Origin: Trichormus variabilis 0441
GTDB lineage: Bacteria; Cyanobacteriota; Cyanobacteriia; Cyanobacteriales; Nostocaceae
Reading direction: 5' to 3'
Assembly: GCF_009856605.1 (NCBI RefSeq)
Contig: NZ_CP047242.1
Coordinates: 2,362,001-2,426,000 of the forward strand
DNA: 64,000 bases
Position numbers and translations under genes: made by a program. Shown in pieces: positions 26,961 through 35,331 of this stretch. The notes beneath the pieces were generated by a model. That model did not search any database. It saw only the letters and a program-made list of their open reading frames with translations, and was not told the DNA's origin. How positions within the stretch are numbered: position 1 is the stretch's first letter; each line of letters begins with the position of its first letter.

Positions 26961-27326
26961 TTAAGCAGGCATCATTTGCATGGATCTGCAAGCTTCTGCA
27001 CATTTGCGACAAGCCATTGCACAGTCCATCATCATTTGATCATCGCTCATTTGCTCACAAGCCATTGCACAGCGATCGCACATTTCCGCACACAGCATAC
27101 AAGTGCGTCCCATAAATTCGGAACCACCCATCATCATATTCACGCACATCATGCACATTTCTGAGCAGTCGCGCATCATCCCCATCATGCTCATGTCCAT
27201 CTGCATACCGCCCTTGGTCATGCAGTAGGTCATGGTTTCCATGCACATTTTATGACAATCCATACAAGCTTTCATACAGGCTTGCATTTCGGTAGTCATA
27301 GATTCAGTCATCATCATCATCATCAT
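26961..27326 (-). CDS. Cys/Met-rich four-helix-bundle metal-binding protein (DUF326/Csp-like)
   Basis: 121 aa, with an extreme content of Met and Cys. Helix-spaced pairs such as CMKACMDCHKMC, CSEMCMMCVNMM, CMLCAEMCDRC and CAMACRKCAEAC (CxxxC patterns) match the DUF326/copper-storage (Csp) type of four-helix bundle that loads Cu(I) into its core. There is no signal peptide, so it would act in the cytoplasm (Csp3-like). The gene begins with six ATG codons in a row; GAGG lies 8 nt before the first. A copper role is by family similarity. Confidence 0.82.
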   Translation of the reverse strand: MMMMMMTESMTTEMQACMKACMDCHKMCMETMTYCMTKGGMQMDMSMMGMMRDCSEMCMMCVNMMMGGSEFMGRTCMLCAEMCDRCAMACEQMSDDQMMMDCAMACRKCAEACRSMQMMPA

Positions 27327-27976
27327 AGGAAATACCTCGTGAATCTTTGATGTACAAATAGCCTTTTACAAGGACTACTCATAACAGTAACCATATCTTT
27401 TTAAGGAATCAATAGTACTTTCAACATAGAAATTTATAAGCCTACTTTCCCGATTGAATTACTGGTATTTTAGCCTTAAACCACAAGGATTTTGGGTGAT
27501 GCTTGCGGAAGTTCTTACCAATCAAGCCTCGCAAACACCTGTAACCGATGAGGATTGGTTAAGACTCGCCAAAATTTTCACCCAGAATCAAACATTGAAG
27601 TTAAAAATTACTCCATTTAAAGTCATATTTTTTTGACAAAAACCTTGAAAAATATTTATTAATTTATATGAAGACATATTTTATTAAGTTACATCATCCT
27701 CAAGCTAGATGTTAAAAACTATAAAAATCATATTTGAATATTGAACAAACGTCAGTATTTGTAGGGTGGGCAATGCCCACCATATCCGGGTTTTGGTGGG
27801 CAATGCCTACGTATAATTCAAAAATCAAATAATAGTCCCATATAAATTGCAAAAAATTAATTACGAAATCCAAAATGTAAAATCTTTTAAAATAGTGATA
27901 AATATTATTTTTAGGTATTACATCATCATATAATAAATTATTGTTAATAATTACAAATTACTGCACTTGCTTAATT
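27327..27976. other. AT-rich intergenic region
   Basis: 650 bp of low-GC DNA. A 60-codon frame at 27454-27636 includes FWVMLAEVLTNQASQTPVTD, but has no recognisable family and no ribosome-binding site, so I do not call it. A palindromic repeat lies at 27761-27810. Nothing else was recognised. Confidence 0.5.
27761..27810. repeat. GTAGGGTGGGCA palindromic repeat, copy 1
   Basis: GTAGGGTGGGCAATGCCCAC at the left and GGTGGGCAATGCCTAC at the right surround a short spacer; each arm is itself palindromic (GGTGGGCAATGCCCACC type). The same element occurs at 28896-28950. This is typical of dispersed short repeats in Nostoc-type genomes. Confidence 0.85.
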
Positions 27977-28732
27977 ATGAATAAATCCCAAAACAGTGGA
28001 ATACTGGAACAACTTGTCAACACAATAATGGGTGTAAAAACTGGTAATCAACAACAATCACCAAATACATCAATAGCGGCTACACAAGAACTAGATATCA
28101 AAGCAGTTGTAGTTTATAAACTAGGAACTATCCTGCAAATAGGAGCTATGATTCTTGCGTTGATGGGAATGGAACAACTAATCATCTTGATAGATAACAA
28201 TTCTTCTTTTCCCAATTGGTTTAGCACTTTATTAACGGCATTATTTTTCATCCTATTAAGTATTCGTTCCCGAATTTTTTCTCTCTTAGATAATACCCGT
28301 TCTCGTCAGACCTATGACCAAGTAATTAGACCAAGATGGTCTCCTCCACCCTTAGCATTTCCCATAGTTTGGATGATAATTGCTGTTTTGCGGGTAATTT
28401 CTTCAGTATTAGTTTGGCAGCAAATGAATCACCAATTTTTAGTAACACCTTTCATTCTATTTGTAGTACATCTAGCTTTAGGAGATACGTGGAATACGAT
28501 TTTTACCGTAGAACGAAGACTAGGCGCAGCTGTTCCTGTAGTGATTTTAGGCCCCTGGTTATCTGCGTTAGTAGTGACAGCAATTTATTGGCAAACTAGC
28601 CCTGTAGCAGGAATGATTTTATCTTTCTCTTGTGTATGGCTAACCGTAGCGGCTGTATTGGTATTGAGAATTTGGCAGTTAAACGGATCTGAGCCATTGT
28701 ATCCTGTAAAACTCACACCAGTGGAAGAATAA
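27977..28732 (+). CDS. TspO/MBR-related membrane protein with N-terminal extension
   Basis: About 251 aa. From residue about 110 it has the TspO pattern: RPRWSPPPLAFPIVWMIIAV (P.W.PP...F..VW), then LGDTWNTIFTVERRLG and SPVAGMILSFSCVWLTVAAV, giving four to five helices. TspO proteins bind tetrapyrroles or respond to stress. This one adds about 100 residues with two further hydrophobic segments, so it is longer than the usual 150-180 aa. ATG 27977 is preferred to 27941, which adds a Cys-rich 12-residue leader. Confidence 0.7.
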   Translation: MNKSQNSGILEQLVNTIMGVKTGNQQQSPNTSIAATQELDIKAVVVYKLGTILQIGAMILALMGMEQLIILIDNNSSFPNWFSTLLTALFFILLSIRSRIFSLLDNTRSRQTYDQVIRPRWSPPPLAFPIVWMIIAVLRVISSVLVWQQMNHQFLVTPFILFVVHLALGDTWNTIFTVERRLGAAVPVVILGPWLSALVVTAIYWQTSPVAGMILSFSCVWLTVAAVLVLRIWQLNGSEPLYPVKLTPVEE

Positions 28733-28838
28733 ATACTCAAAATTCACCTTAATCAGGTTTCGAGTCACACATTCAACAAATATTAAAAAGGGTAGGGAAG
28801 CATTAATTCTCTACCACTTAATTTATGAAATTAAAACT

Positions 28839-28984
28839 CTAATATATTGCTGTTATATTTAACTATAGGACTAGTATTTGATTTCTGAAATATACGTAGG
28901 GTGGGCATTGCCCACCACAACCATGATACGGTGGGCAATGCCCACCCTACAGATACTAATATATTGCTGTTATATTTAACTATA
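28839..28984. repeat. 29-bp direct repeats flanking the palindromic element
   Basis: CTAATATATTGCTGTTATAT plus TTAACTATA occurs perfectly at 28839-28867 and 28956-28984. Between them lies copy 2 of the GTAGGGTGGGCA element. The second copy includes the last bases and stop of the aspartyl-protease gene. Confidence 0.9.
28896..28950. repeat. GTAGGGTGGGCA palindromic repeat, copy 2
   Basis: GTAGGGTGGGCATTGCCCAC at the left and GGTGGGCAATGCCCACCCTAC-type right arm form a near-perfect inverted repeat about a 13-base spacer. It is strongly structured in RNA on either strand. Confidence 0.9.
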
Positions 28985-29345
28985 ATTCTTCAATCTTTAC
29001 TAAACCACCTTCTGTAAATTGGATCGATAGTTCATAGCCATCAAGTAAAGCAGTTCCTAATAATGGCAGCCTTCCTGTTGCCAGCACATGAATTTCTCTT
29101 TCTTCTCCATTCCAAATAATGGAAGCTTGATGGACTGGTAACAGCACTCGGCTATTATCTGCTAAATTTGCATACATATCATAAACAAAAGGAAAACCCA
29201 AGAGATTAACTGCTGCTGGAGGTAAAGAGAGAAACTCGGTAAAACCTGTATCAATCACAAATTCAATTGTAAAGTCAGGTTGATTTGGCAATCGAAATAT
29301 CACATTGACAGTTGGACGCCCATTTTTGATAATACCAGTGATCAC
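28980..29345 (-). CDS. Clan AA (retropepsin-like) aspartic protease family protein
   Basis: 121 aa. VIDTGFTEFLSLP (about 30-42) carries the D-T-G catalytic triplet of single-domain retropepsin-like enzymes, and LPLLGTALLDGYELSIQF near the end matches the conserved LLG..L motif. Such proteins should act as dimers. It overlaps the upstream small gene by 4 bp (29342-29345), so they are translationally coupled. The end of the gene falls inside a duplicated 29-bp segment. Confidence 0.85.
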   Translation of the reverse strand: MITGIIKNGRPTVNVIFRLPNQPDFTIEFVIDTGFTEFLSLPPAAVNLLGFPFVYDMYANLADNSRVLLPVHQASIIWNGEEREIHVLATGRLPLLGTALLDGYELSIQFTEGGLVKIEEL

Positions 29346-29614
29346 TGGTAATCACGCTCCATTTCTCCACTAAAAGATGCAGCAACTTTATAACCAATGC
29401 GAATTCCAAAAAGTCGAGCAAATCTGTTTTTACTTCGTAGATATTTTGCTGATTCTATCCCCGTTTTATCAACTGCATACTCACCTGTTTCTATGTCAAT
29501 AATTACCATCTTACCGATGTTTTCTTCTGTTTCTACTTGTTGACGAATGTTATTGTCATATAATTCTTTGGCACGTTTAGCAACTTCTTCGCTGCTTAAT
29601 AGAATAGCTTGCAT
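29342..29614 (-). CDS. Small partner protein of the aspartic protease
   Basis: 90 aa. ILLSSEEVAKRAKELYDNNI is helical, followed by GKMVIIDIETGEYAVDKTGI. I associate this protein with clan AA protease genes in cyanobacterial genomes but know no function. An antitoxin-like or substrate-like role is possible. Its stop overlaps the protease start. Confidence 0.7.
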   Translation of the reverse strand: MQAILLSSEEVAKRAKELYDNNIRQQVETEENIGKMVIIDIETGEYAVDKTGIESAKYLRSKNRFARLFGIRIGYKVAASFSGEMERDYQ

Positions 29615-29667
29615 TTGTTAATCCTTTTGCGTGATTATATATTTCTTATCTTGATTACAAGTATAGT

Positions 29668-29757
29668 TTATTCCTTCTCAAGCCATTGCTCATAACCACA
29701 CACCAGCAATCTTTCCTTTACATTAGCAATAGCATCAAGTTTGAGAACATCAATAAA
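29668..29757 (-). pseudogene. C-terminal fragment of an unknown protein family (copy 1)
   Basis: Directly after the TAA of the 66-aa gene, in the same frame, 29 codons read FIDVLKLDAIANVKERLLVC then GYEQWLEKE and a stop. This matches the end of the remnant at 30234 (AEAINNLKKVLLSCGYQEWM). It has no start codon, so it is a leftover, or part of a readthrough product. Confidence 0.55.
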
Positions 29758-29958
29758 TTAACAGTAATTGCTGACTTGTGTTGATCTTAGCTTATCAAAA
29801 AAAGGTATAATTTCTCCAGATGCTATTTCTTGACGTACCATCTCCGCTAAACTATCCCATTGATAATCTGTGGTAGATTGAAAGCGAATTCGCCAATTTT
29901 CTTCTTCTAGTGGTAATTTTTCAATTTCTGCGATCACACGCTGTAGTAATTCAGTCAT
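29758..29958 (-). CDS. Small hypothetical protein (antitoxin-like)
   Basis: 66 aa. MTELLQRVIAEIEKLPLEEE resembles the start of small DUF2281/antitoxin-like proteins common in cyanobacteria, then WRIRFQSTTDYQWDSLAEMV. No toxin gene is adjacent. An in-frame stop separates it from the 29-codon fragment downstream, which may reflect gene fusion and decay. Confidence 0.5.
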   Translation of the reverse strand: MTELLQRVIAEIEKLPLEEENWRIRFQSTTDYQWDSLAEMVRQEIASGEIIPFFDKLRSTQVSNYC

Positions 29959-30233
29959 AGTTTAGTAATTTGAATGGCTTTTTACCATTTATGATATTGA
30001 CTATTTTAGTTGATGATAATGCGATCGCACTATTCCACAAACAGCGATACCTACATTCAGCTACCCTAAAAGCGATAGCGCACCATAAATCATTGAGTCG
30101 GTAGAGTTAGTAGCGTGCGTCAGTAGGAATAATTTCTTGGTGTAGCTAGGGTTTCTTGCACTGACGCACCCTTGTATATTAAAAGAGGCTCAGTAATTCC
30201 ATCAGAAGCTAAAACAGGAATAGTCCACATTAA

Positions 30234-30482
30234 TCATGAGGATAATTCGTCCATCCATTCTTGATAACCACAACTAAGTAAAACTTTTTTTAAATTATTA
30301 ATAGCTTCAGCTTTAGGAATATCAATTGACTGTACTCGGTATACATCATTGAGTACAAAACTATAATTTTGTCCAACGTAATAGGCGATAACTTCTGCTA
30401 AGTTCCTATCTGACATTTCCTCACTTAGTAGTGCTAAAAGCGATTCATAATTTTCTGCTTCAATACCATTAGGGAAGGCATA
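30234..30482 (-). pseudogene. 5'-truncated gene of an unknown protein family (copy 2)
   Basis: The frame is open from just after a TAA at 30483-30485. It reads YAFPNGIEAENYESLLALLS before the first ATG (30416), then MSDRNLAEVIAYYVGQNYSF and a C-terminus like that of the fragment at 29668. The protein-like stretch upstream of any start codon shows that the original 5' end is lost. A 60-aa product from 30416 remains possible. Confidence 0.55.
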
Positions 30483-30665
30483 TTAGATTAATTTATAGGT
30501 TGGCATATAACAAATATTACAGAGATGATATAATTTATGTTTTGCTGATTTATAGTATCTACTCAATTCAGTGTAAAACAAATTCTAAAAAGTTTAAATT
30601 TTAAGCATTTTAACCAGTAAATTAAGCTTGCCATGCTATTCAACTATGGTTAAATTTTGAAAATC

Positions 30666-31643
30666 ATGAATGATACAACTCAACAATTTTTACACGAATT
30701 AAAAAGGGTATACGTTAAGGAATGTTTTCACAGGGATGAAAATTGTTCTGAAAAGATAGTAAAAGCACATTCAATTCAAAATAATAAAATTTTAAATAAA
30801 ATTTCATTAAATGGTAATGTTTACTGTTTTTCTCTATCTGAAGATGATGAGCATCATCTTCAAGTTGTTTTAGCTAAAAAAGGAAGAAAAGTTGCAACTA
30901 TTTTTACAGGATTTTGTAGCTATCATGATAATGCAATATTTAAACCTATAGAAGAACAAGATTTTCAAAAAAACAACTACCAACAAGAGTTTTTATTTGC
31001 ATATAGAGCCTTGGCTAAAGAATATCACGCTAAGAAAGAGCTTATTAAAAGACTTGAGAAGGTAAAAGAAATTAGTGATTTAAAAGAAAAATGGCAAATA
31101 CAACAATTAGATGCACTTTTGATAGGTTCCCAAATAACATTGAATAAACTAGAAGATAATAAGCAAATTTTTAATAGTGTATTAAAGCAGAGAAACTTCG
31201 ATATAATTGGAACACGAATAATTAAACTACATGGTGAATGTCAAATTGCAGTATCTTCTGTTTTTGCTATAGTAAATGATTTAAATGGTAAAAATATACA
31301 CAATACAATTGAATTTGTAGATTTAAATAAAGAACTCAAACTCCTTTACGTAACAATCTTTCCACAAGGTGGTAAAACATATATTTTGTTTAGTTATTTG
31401 CGAAGACACAGAAAATACTTAGCACCAGTAATTAGACAAATTGCTAACCGAAGTATAGCTGAACAAAAGAAGATTATTTCAAATATGATAGCGGTTTATG
31501 TTGAAAATTTAGCGTTATCACCAAATGCTTGGGGGAAAATGTCTGATTCTGAAAAGTCTATTTTTTATGAATTAAATATGGAAAATGTATTTTCAACTGG
31601 GAAAAGCTTAATTAAACTGAAAAATATAAACTTATTTACTTAA
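30666..31643 (+). CDS. Orphan protein with a putative zinc-binding (HNH-like) N-terminal domain
   Basis: About 325 aa, AT-rich and Lys/Asn/Ile-rich, unlike neighbouring housekeeping genes. The N-terminal part has CFHRDENCSEKIVKAHSIQN (about 15-34) and GFCSYHDNAIFKPIE (about 80-94): two Cys, then His, then Cys and His spaced as in a zinc-finger or HNH-like fold. The rest is helical, with no known motif. I have seen the AHSIQ...GFC.KHD combination in uncharacterised proteins but know no function. ATG 30666 is preferred to the TTG at 30657. It is followed by a strong bidirectional terminator, so it is a single-gene unit, probably acquired. Confidence 0.65.
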   Translation: MNDTTQQFLHELKRVYVKECFHRDENCSEKIVKAHSIQNNKILNKISLNGNVYCFSLSEDDEHHLQVVLAKKGRKVATIFTGFCSYHDNAIFKPIEEQDFQKNNYQQEFLFAYRALAKEYHAKKELIKRLEKVKEISDLKEKWQIQQLDALLIGSQITLNKLEDNKQIFNSVLKQRNFDIIGTRIIKLHGECQIAVSSVFAIVNDLNGKNIHNTIEFVDLNKELKLLYVTIFPQGGKTYILFSYLRRHRKYLAPVIRQIANRSIAEQKKIISNMIAVYVENLALSPNAWGKMSDSEKSIFYELNMENVFSTGKSLIKLKNINLFT

Positions 31644-31671
31644 TCTTATTTAATAAATGTAAGTAATAAGA

Positions 31672-31704
31672 AAAACGGTAGAGGATAAATTCCTTTACCG
31701 TTTT
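31672..31704. terminator. Bidirectional terminator between the orphan gene and clpC
   Basis: AAAACGGTAGAGGA (31672-31685) pairs with TCCTTTACCGTTTT (31691-31704), 14 pairs with one G-U, loop 5. T-rich sequence follows on both strands, serving the two convergent genes. Confidence 0.85.
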
Positions 31705-31739
31705 CTAATTTTTATTTGAGACTCAATCCCAAACTTTAA

Positions 31740-34211
31740 CTATGACTCAACACCTTGGGGTAATAATTCCCGGCGCTGTTGAGAGGTAACTTGTACATTG
31801 CCGTTGTCGTCAATATCAATGAGGGCGACATCGCCATCTTTGATGCGGCCTGACAGAATTTCTTCTGCTAGGCTATCTTCCAACAAGCGCATAATTGCCC
31901 GGCGTAATGGTCTTGCACCGTAGCTCGGACTGTAACCTTCTTCGATGAGTCTGCCTTTGAAGCGATCGCTTACTTCTAAAGTTATACCTTTTTCTGTGAG
32001 GCGACCAAACACTTCTTTCAGCATAATGTCCGCAATTTCCGTAACTTCGGCTTTGCTCAACTGACGGAAGACGATAATCTCATCTAGACGGTTGAGGAAT
32101 TCAGGACGGAAGTATTGCTTCAGTTCTTCGTTCACCAAGGAGCGAATGCGGTTGTATTGTGTTTCGGTTTGGTCTTCGGAGAACTCGAAGCCGATACCGC
32201 CACCACCTTTTTCGATTACCTTGGAACCGATGTTGGATGTCAAAATCAGCAAGGTGTTTTTGAAGTCCACGGTGCGTCCTTTGGCATCTGTTAACCGACC
32301 ATCTTCTAAAATTTGCAGCAGCATATTGAAGACATCGGGGTGGGCTTTTTCGATTTCATCAAATAGCACCACAGTATAAGGACGACGGCGCACAGCTTCG
32401 GTTAATTGACCACCTTCGTTATAACCAACGTAACCTGGAGGTGAACCAATCAACTTGCTGACGGTGTGGCGTTCCATGTACTCGGACATATCCAAGCGGA
32501 TCATTGCTTCTTCGGAACCGAAGAAGTAGGAAGCCAAGGATTTCGCCAACTCAGTTTTACCTACACCAGTCGGCCCGGAGAAGACAAAGCTAGCAATGGG
32601 TCGGTTGGGATTTTTCAAACCGACACGAGCGCGACGGATAGCCCGTGACACTGCTTTCACCGCATCTTCTTGTCCGATTAAGCGCTGGTGCAAGGTGTCT
32701 TCCATGTGCAGCAGTTTTTCGGATTCGGATTCGGTGAGCTTGTTGACGGGAACGCCTGTCCACGAAGCCACGATGTGAGCAATGTCTTCTTCTGTAACGA
32801 CGGGTTCTTGACCTTCAGTACCAGAAGCATTGGTTTTGCTTTGGGCGATCGCGCGGATTTCGGCTTTGATTTCCATTTCCCGATCGCGCAGTTCCCCAGC
32901 TCTATCAAAGTCTTGGGAACGGACTGCATCATCTTTTTCTTTTAAGATTTGGCGCAGTTCTTTATCTAACTCTTTAGCTGCGGGGGGCAACTGAGAGTTC
33001 ATCAACCGCACGCGCGAACCAGCTTCGTCAACCAAGTCGATGGCTTTGTCTGGCAGATAGCGATCGCTAATATAACGATCAGATAATTTTGCTGCCGCAA
33101 CTAAGGCTTCATCGGAGATTTTCAGCTTGTGGTGTTGCTCGTAGCGATCGCGCAAACCATATAAAATTTCTATTGTTTCATCGACGGAGGGTTCACCGAC
33201 CATCACTGGCTGGAAGCGGCGTTCTAGCGCTGCGTCCCGTTCGATGTGCTTGCGGTATTCATCTAAGGTTGTCGCACCGATACATTGCAATTCACCTCTT
33301 GCCAAGGCTGGCTTGAGGATATTTGCCGCATCGATTGCGCCTTCGGCCGCACCTGCACCGATGAGGGTGTGTACTTCGTCTATTACAAGTATTACATTAC
33401 CCGCTTGACGAATCTCATCCATGATTTTCTTCAAGCGTTCTTCAAATTCACCCCGGTACTTGGTTCCCGCTACGAGTAAACCGATATCCAGTGTCACAAC
33501 ACGCTTATCTTCAAGGATGTCGGGGACATCTTTGTTAGCGATGCGTGATGCTAGACCTTCGGCGATCGCGGTTTTACCAACCCCAGGTTCACCAATCAAT
33601 ACGGGGTTATTTTTTGTCCGGCGACCCAAAATCTGAATCACACGCTCGATTTCCTTGGCGCGTCCCACCACAGGATCAAGCTTGTTATCAGTTGCCATTT
33701 GGGTCAGGTTCGATCCGAATTCATCCAAAGTAGGTGTTTTGGTGCGTCCCGATTGCCCGGTCGCCGAAACCTCTGCTGTTTCTCCCAGCATTCGGATGAC
33801 TTGGGTTCTAACTTTAGATAGATCCACTCCCAGGTTTTCTAGCACCCTGGCTGCCACACCTTCCCCTTCCCGGATCAGGCCCAACAGCAGATGCTCGGTG
33901 CCAATGTAGTTATGGCCTAATTGGCGCGCTTCTTCTAGGGATAGTTCCAGAACCCGCTTTGCCCGTGGCGTAAACGGAATTTCCACGGCCACAAAGCCTG
34001 AACCCCGGCCTATGATTTTTTCTACCTCAATGCGGGCATCTTTGAGATTGACACCCATCGATTTCAGCACCTTGGCCGCAACTCCCGTACCTTCCCCGAT
34101 CAGACCCAGGAGGATCTGTTCGGTTCCGACGAAGTTGTGACCTAAACGGCGGGCCTCTTCTTGGGCCAGCATGATTACCTTAATGGCTTTTTCTGTGAAG
34201 CGTTCAAACAT
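31740..34211 (-). CDS. clpC: ATP-dependent Clp protease ATP-binding subunit ClpC
   Basis: 823 aa, the usual ClpC length. It starts [20 protein letters not shown]; an upstream in-frame ATG adding 16 residues is not conserved. Order: two N-domain repeats (about 1-150), AAA1 with Walker [11 protein letters not shown] and Walker [16 protein letters not shown], a central UVR/M region (about 420-480), AAA2 with [10 protein letters not shown] and [15 protein letters not shown], and the ClpP-loop region before [15 protein letters not shown]. It unfolds proteins for ClpP/ClpR and is essential in cyanobacteria. Confidence 0.97.
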   Translation of the reverse strand: MFERFTEKAIKVIMLAQEEARRLGHNFVGTEQILLGLIGEGTGVAAKVLKSMGVNLKDARIEVEKIIGRGSGFVAVEIPFTPRAKRVLELSLEEARQLGHNYIGTEHLLLGLIREGEGVAARVLENLGVDLSKVRTQVIRMLGETAEVSATGQSGRTKTPTLDEFGSNLTQMATDNKLDPVVGRAKEIERVIQILGRRTKNNPVLIGEPGVGKTAIAEGLASRIANKDVPDILEDKRVVTLDIGLLVAGTKYRGEFEERLKKIMDEIRQAGNVILVIDEVHTLIGAGAAEGAIDAANILKPALARGELQCIGATTLDEYRKHIERDAALERRFQPVMVGEPSVDETIEILYGLRDRYEQHHKLKISDEALVAAAKLSDRYISDRYLPDKAIDLVDEAGSRVRLMNSQLPPAAKELDKELRQILKEKDDAVRSQDFDRAGELRDREMEIKAEIRAIAQSKTNASGTEGQEPVVTEEDIAHIVASWTGVPVNKLTESESEKLLHMEDTLHQRLIGQEDAVKAVSRAIRRARVGLKNPNRPIASFVFSGPTGVGKTELAKSLASYFFGSEEAMIRLDMSEYMERHTVSKLIGSPPGYVGYNEGGQLTEAVRRRPYTVVLFDEIEKAHPDVFNMLLQILEDGRLTDAKGRTVDFKNTLLILTSNIGSKVIEKGGGGIGFEFSEDQTETQYNRIRSLVNEELKQYFRPEFLNRLDEIIVFRQLSKAEVTEIADIMLKEVFGRLTEKGITLEVSDRFKGRLIEEGYSPSYGARPLRRAIMRLLEDSLAEEILSGRIKDGDVALIDIDDNGNVQVTSQQRRELLPQGVES

Positions 34212-34684
34212 GGCATTTTTCCCATCACCTGCGTCGTGCCGGTACGCTGATTTTAGCACAGGCTAAGAGTTTGGATGTCTGTATCCAAAGATAATCAGCA
34301 TCCAACAGCTATCACACAAGTTGACGGCTTGATTATTATTTGTTTATTACTGCCGCCCTGCCAACTTTACTGAGGAGTTTGAGTTTATCAGCATTTTTGG
34401 GCTTGAATAAAATACAAACGAATATTAAATTTGTGATTTTATTAAACGATCACAAATATCCATCATTAGCACAAACAGGGTACTCCAATCAAGAGTATCT
34501 CTAATTAAATTAGTTATCTAAAATCAATAATATTCTTTTATTAAATATTCTGATAAATGAATTTCAGCAAAAATAGATATTTTCTCATTAACTTAGTTGT
34601 TTTCCATATCGACAACTAAGCCAGGTTATGTGTTGGGAGGGGAAGAAGCAGGGGGAGCAAAGAAGAATAACTATGGACTAATGA
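34212..34684. other. Intergenic region upstream of clpC
   Basis: 473 bp, AT-rich, holding the clpC promoter on the reverse strand (no confident box) and a hairpin CTTAGTTGT (34593-34601) / ACAACTAAG (34613-34621) that may end the rimI transcript. I see no gene. Confidence 0.5.
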
Positions 34685-35239
34685 CTATCGACTATTGACT
34701 ATCGACCAAGAATATTTTTGCAAGCCATCTTGAATAATAGTTTTCCAGTGCGCCAATGTCTCTTGAAACTGGGGATATTGTAAGTCTGGAAGCCAGAGTA
34801 TGAGGGCATCTTCACCATTATCTTGGTAATAAGCACGCCGCCTTCCTGCTGTTTGGAACCCAAATTTCTGGTATAAAGATATTGCTGCTTCGTTAGAGGC
34901 TCGGACTTCGAGGGTGGCTCGTTCTAGGCCGCGATCGCTAGCTGTTCTCAATAGGAAATATAATAAAGCCTGTCCTAAACCTTGATGGTGATATTGGGGA
35001 TGAACAGCCAAAATTGTAATGTGGGCTTCTCCGACAATTGACCAAAAACACCCCATACCCAAAAGTTTGATCGGGGAAGAGGGGGAAAATAAACCTAGTA
35101 AATCACTGTTGGGACTATCCAACTCTCTTTGGTAGCCCTCCATAGTCCAAAGTCCACCAAAACAGGCTTGATCTAGTTCGAGGATTGCACTTAAATCCTT
35201 TGAGGTGAGTGATTGAAGTTTTAATTTTGATGAGATCAC
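34685..35239 (-). CDS. rimI: Ribosomal protein S18-alanine N-acetyltransferase (RimI-type GNAT)
   Basis: 184 aa. Acetyl-CoA motif A reads ITILAVHPQYHHQGLGQALL (about 84-103), followed by TLEVRASNEAAISLYQKFGF, the RimI signature that includes EVRxSNxxAxxLY. The C-terminal RRAYYQDNGEDALILWL also fits. It acetylates the N-terminal alanine of S18 in E. coli. The position between clpC and lysA appears conserved in cyanobacteria, as I recall. Confidence 0.88.
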   Translation of the reverse strand: MISSKLKLQSLTSKDLSAILELDQACFGGLWTMEGYQRELDSPNSDLLGLFSPSSPIKLLGMGCFWSIVGEAHITILAVHPQYHHQGLGQALLYFLLRTASDRGLERATLEVRASNEAAISLYQKFGFQTAGRRRAYYQDNGEDALILWLPDLQYPQFQETLAHWKTIIQDGLQKYSWSIVNSR

Positions 35240-35331
35240 TTTTATTTGGATAAGATTACAAACCCTTTGTAAACTGGGATCGGGACAGTTAATTCACGCC
35301 CGTAATTTGAACAAGGACAATTTATATAGTT

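Noticed and set aside
27454..27636. 60-codon frame in the AT-rich gap before the TspO-like gene
   Set aside because: No recognisable family and no ribosome site; the end runs into poly-T sequence.
33705..33720. GGTTCGATCC-type tRNA T-loop-like sequence
   Set aside because: It lies in the coding frame of clpC, with no cloverleaf or acceptor stem. Elsewhere I also found no tRNA-like fold.
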